DNA of 64,000 nucleotides, taken from assembly GCA_019059635.1 (NCBI GenBank), contig JAGVRJ010000002.1:2418001-2482000 (forward strand). Direction: 5' to 3'. How positions within the stretch are numbered: position 1 is the first letter of the stretch; every line of letters starts with the position of its first letter. Source of the DNA: Proales similis. Lineage: Eukaryota > Rotifera > Eurotatoria > Ploima > Proalidae. This document shows, in pieces, positions 1 to 12,196 of this stretch. A program made the translations under genes and the position numbers. The notes beneath the pieces were generated by a model. It searched no databases and was not told the origin of the DNA. It was given only the letters and a program-made list of their open reading frames with translations.

Positions 1-1
1 G

Positions 2-3000
2 CTTCAATTCTATCTGAGTGTGTTGAATCAGCAGCTGCCCATCGAGAGCCAGTTCATAAGCAAATTGGTCGACAACTTGAATGCAGAGGTCGTTCTGGGA
101 ACTGTCCAAAATGCGCAGGATGCAGTCGACTGGCTAAAGCGAACATATTTGTATGTGCGCATGCTGACTCAGCCAACACTGTACGGAGTGAGTCACGATG
201 AGCGAAAGCAGGATCCGACCTTGAACAGACGGTGTCGAGACCTAATTCACACAGCCGCCGTCCAACTGGACAAGAGCAATTTGATCAGATATGACCGCAA
301 ATCGGGCGTGTTCCAGCCCACCGAACTCGGACGCATCGCTTCGCACTACTATTGCACAAACGAGTCGATGCAGGTCTACAACATGCTGCTCAAGCCCAGT
401 CTCAGCCAAATAGAGCTGTTCCGCTTGTTTTCTCTATCCTCCGAATTCAAGCATCTGGCCGTTCGTGAAGAAGAAAAACTCGAGCTGAGCAAACTTCTGG
501 AAAGAGTTCCAGTCCCCATCAAAGAGAGCATGGAAGAGACGAGCGCCAAAGTGAACGTGCTCTTGCAAGCTTACATTTCACAGCTCAAGCTCGAAGGCTA
601 TGCCCTCATGAGCGACATGGTGTTCATTACGCAGTCGGCCGGCCGACTGGTTCGCGCTCTGTACGAAATTGCGCTGCATCGCGGATGGGCGCAGCTCACC
701 GACAAAACGCTCAGCCTGTGCAAAATGATTGAGAAACGAATGTGGCAGAGCATGTGTCCTTTGCGTCAGTTCAAACGCATTCCAGACGAGATCATAAAGA
801 AAATAGAGAAGCGAAGCATTCCGTGGGAGCGATTCTACGACATGGAAGCGCACGAGATCGGCGAACTGGTGCGGGCGCCCAAGCTCGGCAAACTTGTTTA
901 CAAGTACATTCATCAAATTCCAAAGCTCGAGCTCACTGCACACATATTGCCGATCACTCGTTCGACCCTAAGAGTGGAGCTGATCATTCAGCCCGACTTT
1001 GAATGGGACGAAAAGGTGCATGGCAATGCGCAGGCCTTTTGGGTTCTGGTCGAAGACGTCGACTCTGAGCTCATACTGCATCACGAATACTTTCTACTCA
1101 AATCAAAGTATGCACAAGATGAGCACTCGATCAAGTTCTATGTGCCAATATGTGAGCCTCTGCCTCCTCAGTACTTTATCCGGGTTGTGTCCGACCGGTG
1201 GATTGCGGCCGAATCTCAACTGCCTGTCTCTTTCAGACACTTGATTCTGCCCGACAAGTATGCGCCGCCCACCGAGCTGCTTGACTTGCAGCCACTGCCG
1301 GTCAGTGTCCTCAAAAATGAGACATGCGAATCGTTCTATCCGTTTGAGTATTTCAATCCCATTCAAACGCAAGTGTTCAACGCCTTTTACAACAGCGATG
1401 AGAACGTTTTACTCGGCGCACCCACCGGATCCGGTAAGCAGGTTTGCGCCGAGTTGGCTATTTGGCGGGCTCTGCAGCAGCATGGCGAGCAAAGTAAAAT
1501 TGTTTACGTGACGCCAAAGCGCGAGTTGTGTCAAATTTTGCAATCTGAACTTGAGCCCAAGCTGAACGCGATGGAGAAAAAGCTCGGCGTATTGAGCGGA
1601 GAGACGGCCACTGATCTCAAAGTGCTCGCTCGTTCTCATTTGATTATCTGCACTCCTGTCAACTGGGACATAATCTCTCGCCGATGGAAGCAGCGCAAGC
1701 ACGTTCAAAACGTAAAGCTCTTCATCGTCGACGAGCTTCATTTGATCGGCGGCGACGAAGGACCAGTTCTTGAGATAATTTGCTCTCGAATGCGTTACAT
1801 CAGCTCACAGCTCGAACGCAACATTCGAATAATTGCGCTGACCTCGTCGGTGGCAAATGCCAAAGACCTTGGCCAATGGCTCTTCTGCTCTTCTGTCTTC
1901 AACTTCCATCCGAATGTTCGGCCTCTTCCTCTCGAACTTCACATTCAAGGCTACAACACCACTCACAACGCCACTCGACTTTTGGCCATGTCCAAGCCCG
2001 TATTCCAGTCAATAAACAAAATGGCGGGTAGAAAGCCCACAATCGTTTTCGTGCCCAACAGAAAGCAGGCCAAGATAACTGCCATCGATCTGGTCACATA
2101 TCAAGCGGCAGCTCAGGCCATCGCCAACAACTGCAACTTCCTTCGCGTGTCGGACACCAAAGAGCTAGAGCCGATTGCTGATAAACTGGAGGATAAGACG
2201 CTGCGCGAAACGCTCATGAACGGAGTAGCTTACTTGCATGAAGGCACTGCCGAGCTCGATAGACGCATTGTCGAGAAGCTGTTCAACACAGGCGCAATCC
2301 AAGTGCTTGTGGTCACCAGAAACCTGTGCTGGTCGCTGCGTTCACAGGCCTATCTGGTGATCATCATGGACACTCAATATTACAACGGGCAATTTCACAC
2401 TTATGAAGATTACTCAATAAACGACATGCTGCAGATGTGCGGACGAGCCAACAGGCCCCAGATCGACACCGACTCCAAAGTGCTTGTGATGTGCCAGAGC
2501 TCGCGCAAGAACTTTTACAAGAAATTTTTGTACGAGCCGTTGCCAGTCGAGTCACATTTGGACAAGTGCATTCATGATCATTTCAATGCCGAGGTGGTGA
2601 CCAAGACCATTGAGAACAAGCAGGACGCGGTCGACTATCTTACATGGACACTCATGTACCGACGAATGACACAAAATCCAAACTACTACCGCCTGCAAGG
2701 AGTGACCCATCGGCACTTATCAGACCATTTGTCAGAGCTCGTCGAGAGCACCCTAAATGACCTTGAACAGTCGAAATGTATAAGCATCGAGGATGAGATC
2801 GACCTGGCTCCCATCAACTTGGGAATGATCGCCGCTTATTATTACATCAACTATCGAACAATTGAACTCTTCAGCAAGACGCTCACGGCCAAGACGCGCA
2901 TCAAAGGCTTGCTGGACATTATTTCGAGCGCAGCTGAATTCGAGACCATTCCGATCAGACAGAATGAAGAGAATGCGCTCAAGCAACTGTCAAATCGCCT

Positions 3001-3775
3001 GCCGACCAAACTCGATCCAAGATCCAAGTTCAACGATCCACACGTTAAAACCAATGTGCTCTTGCAGTCGCATCTTACTCGCCTGCCCTTATCGGCCGAA
3101 CTGCAGCAAGATCTGGACGAAATCCTCATAATTGCTATTCGCCTCATTCAAGCTTGCGTAGATGTGCTCTCGACCAACGGTTGGCTAAGTCCTGCACTGG
3201 CTGCTATGGAGCTGGCGCAAATGTGCACCCAGGCAATGTGGAACAAAGACTCGTACTTGAAACAACTTCCGCATTTCACCAGCGAAATAATTGAAAGATG
3301 CAAGAGCAAACAAATCGAGACCATATTCGACATAATGGACATGGAAGACGACGATCGTAACGAACTGCTTGGCCTGAGCACATCGCGCCTGGCCGATGTC
3401 GCTCGATTCTGCAACCGCTATCCAAATATTGAGCTCAGCTATGACATTGCCGATAGAGACAATATCGGCTCCGGAGGATCGATCAATGTAAATGTAACTC
3501 TGGACCGTGAGGACGAGGTCAGCGGGCCCGTAATTGCGCCTCTCTTCCCCCTAAAGCGAGACGAGAACTGGTGGGTGGTAATAGGCGACACCAAAGCGAA
3601 CACTCTTCTCAGCATCAAGCGAGTCACCTTGACCCAGAAAGCGCAAGCTAGCCTTGATTTCACTGCTCCTGAAGAAGCCGGCTCGCATTCGTACACACTC
3701 TATTTAATGTCCGACGCCTACATGGGCTGTGATCAGGAGTACAAATTTCAAGTTGAAGTGAAAAAGTCAGGCTAA
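2..3775 (+). CDS. SNRNP200: SNRNP200/Brr2 spliceosomal helicase, 3' part (5' end outside window)
   Basis: U5 snRNP helicase that unwinds U4/U6 during spliceosome activation in the nucleus. The frame is open from the left edge to a TAA at 3773-3775, about 1,257 codons with no intron, corresponding to roughly the C-terminal 60% of the ~2,136-residue family. Order: most of the first Sec63 unit (to about 1250), then the second helicase cassette with motif [10 protein letters not shown] (about 1420-1445) and VDELH (about 1726), then the second Sec63 unit ending [14 protein letters not shown]. Segments such as [26 protein letters not shown] and [14 protein letters not shown] decide for Brr2 over the related ASCC3. 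Motif I carries Gln where human Brr2 has Thr; the second cassette is known to be catalytically degenerate in the family. An AATAAA lies about 100 bases after the stop. Confidence 0.97.
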   Translation, partial: LQFYLSVLNQQLPIESQFISKLVDNLNAEVVLGTVQNAQDAVDWLKRTYLYVRMLTQPTLYGVSHDERKQDPTLNRRCRDLIHTAAVQLDKSNLIRYDRKSGVFQPTELGRIASHYYCTNESMQVYNMLLKPSLSQIELFRLFSLSSEFKHLAVREEEKLELSKLLERVPVPIKESMEETSAKVNVLLQAYISQLKLEGYALMSDMVFITQSAGRLVRALYEIALHRGWAQLTDKTLSLCKMIEKRMWQSMCPLRQFKRIPDEIIKKIEKRSIPWERFYDMEAHEIGELVRAPKLGKLVYKYIHQIPKLELTAHILPITRSTLRVELIIQPDFEWDEKVHGNAQAFWVLVEDVDSELILHHEYFLLKSKYAQDEHSIKFYVPICEPLPPQYFIRVVSDRWIAAESQLPVSFRHLILPDKYAPPTELLDLQPLPVSVLKNETCESFYPFEYFNPIQTQVFNAFYNSDENVLLGAPTGSGKQVCAELAIWRALQQHGEQSKIVYVTPKRELCQILQSELEPKLNAMEKKLGVLSGETATDLKVLARSHLIICTPVNWDIISRRWKQRKHVQNVKLFIVDELHLIGGDEGPVLEIICSRMRYISSQLERNIRIIALTSSVANAKDLGQWLFCSSVFNFHPNVRPLPLELHIQGYNTTHNATRLLAMSKPVFQSINKMAGRKPTIVFVPNRKQAKITAIDLVTYQAAAQAIANNCNFLRVSDTKELEPIADKLEDKTLRETLMNGVAYLHEGTAELDRRIVEKLFNTGAIQVLVVTRNLCWSLRSQAYLVIIMDTQYYNGQFHTYEDYSINDMLQMCGRANRPQIDTDSKVLVMCQSSRKNFYKKFLYEPLPVESHLDKCIHDHFNAEVVTKTIENKQDAVDYLTWTLMYRRMTQNPNYYRLQGVTHRHLSDHLSELVESTLNDLEQSKCISIEDEIDLAPINLGMIAAYYYINYRTIELFSKTLTAKTRIKGLLDIISSAAEFETIPIRQNEENALKQLSNRLPTKLDPRSKFNDPHVKTNVLLQSHLTRLPLSAELQQDLDEILIIAIRLIQACVDVLSTNGWLSPALAAMELAQMCTQAMWNKDSYLKQLPHFTSEIIERCKSKQIETIFDIMDMEDDDRNELLGLSTSRLADVARFCNRYPNIELSYDIADRDNIGSGGSINVNVTLDREDEVSGPVIAPLFPLKRDENWWVVIGDTKANTLLSIKRVTLTQKAQASLDFTAPEEAGSHSYTLYLMSDAYMGCDQEYKFQVEVKKSG

Positions 3776-4081
3776 GCGCAGAGCATTCGCTCACAGTCAC
3801 TCCAAGTTATTAAAAATTACAAAAAATTAGAGAAAATTGATGTTGTCTTGAACGCGGACAATCTCGACTCAATAAATATTCTTGATTCAAGACAAGTTCG
3901 TTTGTTGTTATTGCCAATTCCAGTTGCGGAAGACAAAAATTTAATTTTTTTAAATTTTATTATCATTTTTAAAATCCTCTAAGAAATGGGAAACTGATTT
4001 GGCATATGTGGTTGGCTCTAGTCAATTGCCGCTCTTTTCAACTTTCGATTCAGGACGCGTTTGTTCGAGAAATTTTTTGTT
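3776..4081. other. Intergenic, convergent 3' ends of SNRNP200 and MPC2
   Basis: Holds an AATAAA on the plus strand near 3871 for SNRNP200 and an AT-rich stretch near 3940-3975 that can supply minus-strand poly(A) signals for MPC2. No gene seen. Confidence 0.6.
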
Positions 4082-4598
4082 CTACGCTTGTTTGGAGGCC
4101 TGTTCCTCTTGCTTTTTAAACTCTTGTTGGTACCTTGGCAAATAGAAAAGGTGTGAGAATTGCTAAAAATAGACGCGATAGATGATACAGAAACCCTCTT
4201 ACAAATAGATTCTGCTGAGCTGCACTGCTCCGACCACGCCCAGAAACGCGTTCACCGCAAATAATGAGTAGTTCTTCGGCTTGATGACCAGCGAGTATCT
4301 GGCCCAGATTGTACCGGTGGCAAGAAGTGAGACTGTTTGATTAACTGAGAGCTTCTCTGCGGGACGCGCCATGTCGCCGATTCCGGCCAGAACCAGACTC
4401 TGATCGAAGTGCGTAAACAATGTGAACGAAAAGCCAATCGCATGAACAGGGACTCACCCATTTCATAATGGGCGCCCAGAAATGCACCGTCTTGGGTCCT
4501 GCAGGCGACTCCCATCCGACGATTTTTTTCATTTTTGCCGACAGAACCCGTTCGCCGAAACCGACCAGGTTCCTGTAGAGACCCGACAGAACAAGCAT
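4082..4598 (-). CDS. MPC2: Mitochondrial pyruvate carrier 2
   Basis: Inner-membrane subunit that, with MPC1, imports pyruvate into the mitochondrial matrix. Three exons read on the minus strand: 4458-4598, 4203-4399 and 4082-4133, with introns of 58 and 69 bases and matching phases. The product has the MPC2 hallmarks HFWAPIMKW, GDMARPAEKLS and RYSLVIKPKNYSLFAVN, then a charged tail ending KQEEQASKQA. Length is about 129 residues, as usual. The start chosen (4598) gives the normal N-terminal length; an in-frame ATG at 4625 would add nine residues. The minus-strand frame runs through the second donor into a false stop at 4199, which hides the last exon. Confidence 0.93.
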
Positions 4599-4858
4599 TA
4601 TTCTACTTTTTGGGTGCCAATTCAAATGCTTTCCGAAGCGTCAATGCATTAATTTATAATTCGCTTTTAGCGTTGAGGAGCTCGAACAAAGAGGGCCCGC
4701 AGTTCAAAACCAATTACTCTTTAGTTCAGCAAATGCGCTTTATTCCTCAATCTGTTTCTGGTGATGGTTCTAAAAGCGCAGTTTTGAGTTCAAATTCAGC
4801 TGAAATAAGAAAAGTTTGCAGGCTTAGAGAATCGTATCAGTTTTGAGCGATGGATGGA

Positions 4859-5479
4859 TCATTTCTTAAAGGTAAGTTGGTGGGCGATATTCTCGATTTG
4901 TTCGACTCTAACTCGCTTCTCGAGTTTGATGTTGAGCCTTGGAAATCATGTGTTAGAAATCGTTTCAGTCCATAGAGCTTGTATCTTACCTCAAGGCTTT
5001 AATCTCATGTATTAGACAAGTGAAGATAAGACACGCACAGGGCACAACTAAATGAGGAATTTTGAGCCAAGCAGACTGGAAGATGCCTGAGACTCCTACA
5101 GTGGCGAACGTCAATGAGCTTCCCGATTGAACTGATTGTTCAGGAAGAGAGAGCTCATAAATTGCAAGACCGGCGATCGACTTGTTTAAATTATTTAGAA
5201 AGGCAAGACTTTTAATCTTAAACAGCTGGCTGTTACCCAATGCACGGCAGGCAGCCATAGACGAGAGTAAAATGAAACCATGCGTTATTAAGTCGATTGA
5301 ATCGTAGATAAGCAAAGCAGACTATATGGCTTGGCAGTATTTATTGTATTTCACCTCGTGATCCTAATAAATCACTCTCAACCGAATTGGCATTTGCCCC
5401 AATCAAACTCTATCACTTGTTTGTTAACTTTTTTGCGCTTTGGCAAGAGATTATTATTATTGCTAAAAGCCGGTTCCAT
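4859..5479 (-). CDS. Unrecognised small membrane protein (tentative three-exon model)
   Basis: Not recognised. The best-supported part is 4990-5321, an open frame coding for hydrophobic segments. It splices through a good donor (GTAAGA at 4989) and acceptor to 4859-4937 with the frame kept, ending in a basic tail HQLTFKK. A first exon starting with the ATG at 5479 and ending near 5417, joined to 5321 after a TAG-ending acceptor, is possible; its donor is weak. The model gives roughly 157 residues with two or three likely membrane segments. It lies between MPC2 and the claudin-like gene on the same strand. The interior splice supports a real gene; the 5' end is uncertain. Confidence 0.4.
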
Positions 5480-5564
5480 TCGCCAAAGGCAATCAAACAA
5501 GTTTATTGGCTCAAGACAGTTCTAAGAGATACATGTGTGAGATAAAGCAAAATGCACAAACTAT

Positions 5565-6265
5565 CTATTGGGGCGCTGATGGGAACAATCTCCTCTTTTG
5601 AACGTACATTTTCTCCATAAACTGCTTGACAAGTCTCATGTTTATGCCCTCGAATGTGATGACGAATCCTAATTTGACAAGAGATGTCTTATTGTCTGAG
5701 CAAGATAAAGAGCTAAATGCTTACCAATGATGAACTCAAGGCCAGCTGTCACACAAGCGACAATGAATGACCATCCGTACCAGTTGTTCTGCCAACGAGG
5801 CATCCAGTCTCTGTCCTTGCCGCGAAGGGCGAACGTAATTACCGCTATGCCCATGAACAAGGCCGAAGTGAGAGTGGCGATGCCAGTGCCCAATATGTAA
5901 CTGGAGCTAACGTCTGCGATGTGTCTCGAGGCGACCAGCACCACTATCATGATGAGCGCCAGGAACATGGAAATGAGCGAAAGAGTTGAAAAGGCCTGAA
6001 CCACTCTGAACCATGGAGTCGATATCCAAGAGAAGAGGCGAATCACCTCCGGCGAGAATATCCACCAGCAGTCTGTGTATATTTTGCCGTAAAAGTCAAA
6101 CCGATGCCGGTAATGATCGAAGCATATCTGCCACAGGCCGATGTTTTTGAACTCTTGCGGTTTGTAGGAGACCCACCAACGGTCGGACGAGTTGGCCGCC
6201 AAATTTAGCCCAAAGGCTACGACAGCCAGTCCCAGACAGACGATGTTGATTATCTTCAGCGACAT
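5565..6265 (-). CDS. Claudin/PMP22-like tetraspan membrane protein
   Basis: Two exons, 5725-6265 and 5565-5668, separated by a 56-base intron; 214 residues. Four hydrophobic segments are visible: near the N-terminus, two central ones around SLISMFLALIMIVVLVA and ILGTGIATLTSALFMGIAVI, and one around YGWSFIVACVTAGLEFII. The first extracellular loop carries the claudin signature GLW followed by two cysteines (GLWQIC and TDCWW). Proteins of this superfamily form junctions or act as ion-channel auxiliary subunits in the plasma membrane. Which branch this belongs to cannot be told by eye; it looks closest to invertebrate clc-like proteins. It is divergent from the gene at 6763 and shares a roughly 500-base upstream region with it. 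Confidence 0.8.
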
Positions 6266-6762
6266 TCTGACCTGAGATTTAGTTTAATTCAATACGCAGA
6301 TTTGCACTCTTCATAAGGGTACAATTATGCTAGAGTTGAAATAGCCCAACGTCTCACGAATAATTGAGGTCAACTTATTTTTGTACCTTGCTGGTCACTT
6401 GTCGGCCAGTCTTACATCTTCAAAATAGCAAAATCGAACGAATTTTGGGTCTAACAGCACGATTTCAGTCATCGTGTTTCACAATCTTGTTTCTTTCTTT
6501 GTTTTTTGCCATCACGTATTGAGAAAGAGCTCAGTTTAACTGGTTAAGTTCAAAGAGATAGACGATTGTCAGGTTATATTTGCCACGCGCGCCTAATTGT
6601 TAAGCTATGACTGATGTAGCATCAGTGGCGAACGTCACAAATAAATGCTTCACATAATTAAGAGTCTAATAGTGGAATACAAAGTGTAAAAGAAAGAAAA
6701 AAAAGCAGAAGCGACCATGCTGATGAATTCCTGAAACAAAAGCAGACAAACTGGCTTTAAAC
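6266..6762. promoter_or_regulatory. Shared upstream region of two divergent genes
   Basis: About 500 bases between two divergent starts (claudin-like on minus, type I membrane protein on plus). AT-rich, no open frame of note. Inferred to hold both promoters; no clear TATA box is visible. Confidence 0.4.
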
Positions 6763-7976
6763 ATGGGTCATCTCTCAAACTTGATCATATTCGTAGTGAT
6801 CAGTCTGGTGATCACTAGTTCCCAGGCGTCAGATTTCAACAGCACAAATCAAACAGGTAAGCGCCAGTCACTCCATTTTTGACCGAAATCGGTAGCTTTC
6901 AAAAACAGTCGCAAATAGTGTCAATCATTGCATCAGAGCCGACAAAACTCGGCAACCAAACAATCGAAGACGACCCAGGAGGCATTGACGCTCGTCATCG
7001 AAACGACTCGAAACTCATAATTCCGATCGATGCGCCAGCTGAAGGCAGCAGCACTTACTCAGAAATGATCCACGAACTGGTCAGATCGGTCGAGTCGCGC
7101 CATCTCATGATCGCCGGTGCAGCCCTTATCCTTCTCGTTCTTCTAACTTTCTTTTCATGCGTGGGACTGACCCTGATGAAGAGAAAGGCCAACAATAAAA
7201 GATATAAACGAGCGCCCATTTACAAAGGAGCTGACAGTGAAAAGGACTTTCTTGCTGCAGAGAAATTCGAGCCCAACGACTTCCATATGACTCCGAGAGT
7301 GAACCGAGAGTGGAACACCTCCAAAACACTAAATGAAGAGGACATTGAACTCATCGATAAATCGCAGAGCACTATTGGCGAAAATGAGCACATCGGCTCG
7401 AACAACACTATTGTGAGGCAGCATTCGCAAAAGTCGCTTGGATCCAAAATCTCCTCCCAGCTCGGTTCAGTATTAAATCTAAATGAGCGCAAGTCGGTCG
7501 ATAACAGCATTGACGGCGAGTCAGCCAATCGCACGATGCGCTACATACCAAATGTTCTGACCAAATCTCGGCAGCAATTGCTAAACGAGAAAAGTCTGTG
7601 TACTTCGAAAAAAAGCCTGCGAACCAGCACCGGATCGAGACGAATCTCTATGGCCAGCTCGATAAGCTCTTTGCACGGAGCTCCGTTAGATTTAAACCTG
7701 CAGCAGATCGAGGACGAGATCGAGCAGAGGCTAAACGATCCAACTTTCAGCGGAAACGCCGATCAGTCAGACAGCTTCAGCCATCCAAACGAGTCGTTAC
7801 GGGTGTCGATCAGCGACATTTACGCCAAGGCCATAATGGAAAAGCGAGAAGAACGAGTGAGAGAAAGCAAAGCGCGCGAGAAAAGCCATTCTAGATCGAC
7901 GATCAACATAAATCCAAACGCTTCTAATGACTGTATATCTATCAACACCGCGTCCAGCGAAAAGTCTTGTTATTGA
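6763..7976 (+). CDS. Novel single-pass type I membrane protein with long cytoplasmic tail
   Basis: Not recognised. Two exons, 6763-6856 and 6919-7976, with a 62-base intron; only the acceptor after CAAATAG keeps the frame. The 383-residue product has a signal peptide (hydrophobic stretch LIIFVVISLVI). A short ectodomain follows with N-glycosylation sequons (NST, NQT, NDS). One membrane helix lies near residues 115-140, around GAALILLVLLTFFSCVGLTL, followed by basic KRKANNKRYKR. The tail of about 240 residues is serine-rich and charged, with no domain I can name. The layout suggests a receptor or adhesion-type protein; the role is unknown. The stop at 7974-7976 is followed by AATAAA near 8006. 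Confidence 0.75.
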
Positions 7977-8279
7977 GAAACGTTGTTCTGAAGCCGCTTG
8001 CTCAAAATAAATTTTTTAAACAGTTCCCGTTCGTCTCTCATCCCACTCAAGCAGTTAAACGTTTCAATGCTCTCTTTTGAGACTGCGAGCTGCTCACGTC
8101 GTCGTCGACTCCCATCAAGTCAACAAAATGAACGATTCGCTTTTGAAAAAAAATTACGCCATGCAAGAGTATTATTAACATAAAATTTCTCAATGCGGGC
8201 ACACTCAGTTTTAAACTGAATCAGGCGAATTCGGCTTCGGTGTCTATCACAAAGAGCGAACAAAGCAAACCAAAAAAAA
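7977..8279. other. Intergenic between type I membrane protein and SMARCAD1
   Basis: Contains an AATAAA at about 8006 for the upstream gene; the rest should be the SMARCAD1 promoter and leader. No other feature seen. Confidence 0.5.
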
Positions 8280-11200
8280 ATGAGTGATGATGGGGCCACC
8301 GTCGACTCTTTGGTCAAGTTTCAGTACAAGAAAAAATTTTCATTCGCTCCGAAGGCATCGCAAAGCAGCTCGGACGAGAGATCCGAATCGGAGTCTCCAT
8401 GCCGAAATTTGAAGGGAACTGCTCAGCTGAAAGATTCTGATTCGTCCTCAAGTGACCAGCGTAGTTCGAAAGCGAAAAAGAAGAAAAGCAAGCAGAAACA
8501 GCGTTCAAGCGATGAGTTCCTGGCCGCAGACAAGCACTTGAAAAAGCACAAGAAAATAGAGAAAAACCTGGAAAAGCTCTATCGCATGTTTCCGGACAAG
8601 ACGGCCAGAGAGATAAAGAGCACATTCGAAAGCTGTCAGTTTGAAATAAAAAAATGTGTCGACGCCCTGCTCGGAGTCAAAGCAGACAAGAGTGAAGCCA
8701 GCGACAGTATTGACGAATGGTCCGATGGCGACGAACAAATATCCAACAAGAACAAAGAGCGAAAAGAGCAAAAACGACTCGAAAAGGAGAAAAAGAAGCG
8801 GCCGTTCCCAAGCGGTAGATAACTTGCGAGATTTCCTCTTTCATCTTCTCTAAAAACTATTAAAATCTAAAATAAGACGACGATGATTTTCTCAAACCAG
8901 CCAAAAAGAAAGCATTCCTAGACTCGGACGAAGAGGACGATCAAATTGCAGCTAAATCTGCAGGAGCCAATCGAAACGAAGATGAGGAAGAAGACGACGA
9001 TGACGGCTCGCCTGTTAAAGTGACCAAAACGAAAAAGAAGAAAATACTTGTCAAGTCGTCGAGTGACATGTCTGAGGATGAGGCCGAGTTGAAAGCCAAG
9101 CCAAAGGAAAAAACAAAGAGCAAAAAGAAAAAAGAAAGGAAAAAGAAGCGAGCTGCGGAAGACGAAGACGAGAACGGTGGGAGCGATCAAGACGACAACG
9201 ACTACCGAAAGCGAGCCGAGGAGTCTTACTCAAGCAATTCAGACAGCGATGAGTCGCAGAGCTTCAGCACTGCTGAAAAAGACGCCATTCTTTCGTTGTT
9301 CAACGACGCAACTATCGAAGACATTCAGTCGCTCGTGCAGCTCAAGGCGCAGAAAAAACTTGAGAAGTTTGTGCAGCTGCGTCCGTTCGCCAGTTTTCCA
9401 GATTTGGTAAGCTTGCAGCCGAGTGGATTTAACCAAATCATAGAATAGTGTCGCTTTAGCTCAAACGGCTTTCAAATCATCGAATGATCGACTTGGTCTA
9501 TTCGGCCAAAGAAATGATCTACGCTCGCAGTATGGTGTCGGAAATTTTCAACAAGTGTCGAAACATATCCGAGCGCATGGAAAAGCTTGTGGCCTCGGTG
9601 GTCGAAGACTCGGCCGAGGATTCAAAGCTCGAGATTAAATCGCAGCCGATGTCACTCAATCCAGTGCTAAAGCTCAAACCGTACCAGCTGGTTGGGCTCA
9701 ACTGGCTTTGTCTGCTGCACAGAGAGAAGATAAACGCCATTCTTGCCGACGAGATGGGCTTGGGAAAAACTTGCCAAACGATCGCATTTCTCACGTATCT
9801 AAAAGAACAAAAAATCAAAGACATGAACTTGATCGTGGTGCCTCCGTCCACAATTGACAACTGGATCCGAGAGATAAGCGTCTGGTCTCCACACTACAAT
9901 TTCACAGTTTATCAAGGCTCAATAGAAGAGCGGCGTGAGCTTCGACATGACATATTGAAGAAGAATTTTAGAAAGCCGCTCGACGCTATTCTCACTACTT
10001 ACGGCATGCTGAGTAGCACAAGTGACGACAAGGCGTTTTTCCGCAAACTTCGCTTTGAATACTGCGTCTTTGACGAGGCGCACATGCTCAAGAACATGAC
10101 CACCATTCGCTATCAGAGTTTGATCAAGATCGATTCAAAGTACAAGCTGCTGCTGACCGGCACGCCGATCCAAAACAATTTGCTCGAGCTCATGTCGCTG
10201 CTCTACTTTCTCATGCCGAGCATATTCCTCAACCAGAACGACTATCTTGGAAAAATGTTCTCCAGTCAGAGTGTAGGTTTTTTTTCCAGTTTTACTCAAT
10301 TCTTGAACAAAAATTAAAGCAAAATCGAACCGAATTAGAACTCAGGGGACAAGGAAAAGAGCAGTTTCTATCAGGAGAAAATTCAACAAGCCAAAGGCAT
10401 TCTAAAGCCCTTCATACTGAAGAGACTCAAAGTCGATGTGCTCAAGCAGCTGCCGAAAAAGATCGAAAAAGTCGTTGATTGCGACATGACCAAAACTCAG
10501 GCAAAATGCTACGAAGATCTGATCAGCTATTACAAGCGACGCAAGGGCGAAATGCTCGAACTCGAGGCCAAGGAGCGCGAAGAGCAGGCAAAAGAAAACA
10601 AGCCGAAGAACAGCAAATACGACGAGATAATGGACTTGGTTCAGAACAACAAGAAAAATCCTCGCCAGTCGCAGGCGGACATTATAAACAAAGAGCTACA
10701 GGCCGGAAGTATTATAATGGAGCTACGCAAACTGGCTACGCACCCGCTGCTCAGAAGGTCGATCTACAACGAGGATAAGCTGCGCAAAATGGCCAAGCTC
10801 GTGATGAAGGAGTCTTCGGCCGACACCGTATTCGAATACGTGCTAGAGGACATGAGCGTCATGTCAGATTATGAGCTTCATCAACTTTGCTCCCATTACA
10901 ATGTAAGTAGTAAATGCCAACACTGCCGTGCTCTAGACCGTCTCTTTTGAAATGAGATCTTTATTTCACAAGAGCTTGAAAGGGTTCGAATTGGACGCAA
11001 ATCAGATAAAAAACTCCGGCAAGCTCATTGTGCTGGAGAGTATTTTAGAAGAGAAGAAAAAAAAGGTAAGTCGGTCGCTCGTTCGATCTATTTGAGACGC
11101 GCTCATTTCGCTGATCTTTAAAACAGGGTGATAGGGTTCTTATATTCAGTCAGTTTTTGACCATGCTCGATATACTAGAAGAATTTTTAAAGCTCAAGTC

Positions 11201-11780
11201 GTATCGCTACTTGCGACTTGACGGCTCCACACAAGTTTCCATTCGGTAAAGAACACAAAATTGAGACGAATCGGTTCGTTTTGCTGAGCAAATTGCTTCT
11301 TCCAAGACAAGACTTAATCGACGAGTATAACAACGATTCTGACTTATTCGTGTTTCTCCTGTCGACCAGAGCCGGTGGCCTCGGAATAAATCTCACCGCG
11401 GCAAATGTGGTCATCATCCACGACATGGACTACAACCCGTTCAATGACAAGCAAGCAGAGGACCGATGTCACCGCGTTGGCCAGACGAGGTAAGCGCCGC
11501 CGACCAAGCTTCACTTTACATTCAAGCCGACGTTGACAAACAATACAAAAGGGAAGTTCAAGTGTACAAATTGGTCTCCAAGAAAACCATCGACGAAATG
11601 ATGCTCAAGATTCAGCGGCACAAAATCGAGCTCGGCGAAGACATAAGCTCCAAAGGTGAAGGTAAGCGTTTCGCATTGAAATGGTCCAACTCAATCAGTG
11701 CAGTGATCAATCACCCACCCACAGAGAGCATGAGTAAATCAGACATGGAATCGATGCTAAAGACAGCACTCAACTTTTAA
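8280..11780 (+). CDS. SMARCAD1: SMARCAD1 (Etl1/Fun30) chromatin remodeller
   Basis: SNF2-family ATPase that slides and evicts nucleosomes in heterochromatin inheritance and DNA-end resection. Nine exons: 8280-8814, 8877-9406, 9460-10272, 10339-10902, 10973-11065, 11127-11245, 11307-11489, 11552-11661, 11725-11780; introns are 53-70 bases and every phase matches. Product 1,000 residues. A CUE ubiquitin-binding domain lies near residues 97-137 ([16 protein letters not shown]). A long acidic/lysine-rich linker follows. The ATPase core has DEMGLGKT (about 452) and DEAH (about 559). The C-terminal helicase half ends with [12 protein letters not shown] and DRCHRVGQT. Human SMARCAD1 has two CUE domains; only one is obvious here. 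Confidence 0.96.
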
Positions 11781-12196
11781 AATTCGCGCTTTATGTTTAA
11801 AATTTGAATTCCTTCAGAGGTTTCCAACACAAGCCAGCAAACTCCAATGCGATCAATTTTTGTCGGCCAAACAAAAGCTAAAAAGCACATTTTCTCGATT
11901 TTTTTTTTCATAGGAATCTGTCTTCTACTGTCTTCAAATTGAAATAAAAAAAATTGAATAAAATTCTTGTAAATAGAATTCATTTGGCGATTCGCTTCTT
12001 TTGATTGTAATATTCTTACATTTGTTCAATTGGAGTTTCTCATGTGGTTTAATCAGCTTCAGCTCGATCCAATTTTTATGTTAATTTGAATGCGTACGAG
12101 CAGCTGAGGAGTAGAATGCTGCATTATAAAGAGGACTTCTAGAATACTCTTTAGACTGAATGCCTATTGAGCATAACGATTAGAAGCTGGAAAGAT
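11781..12196. other. Intergenic between SMARCAD1 and CHORDC1
   Basis: AATAAA motifs near 11943 and 11957 fit the SMARCAD1 poly(A) site. The remainder is AT-rich with no feature seen. Confidence 0.5.

Noticed and set aside
20-3775. ASCC3 instead of SNRNP200 for the first gene
   Set aside because: The two share the tandem Ski2-like architecture, but sequence blocks throughout match Brr2 much more closely, including the C-terminal Sec63 unit.
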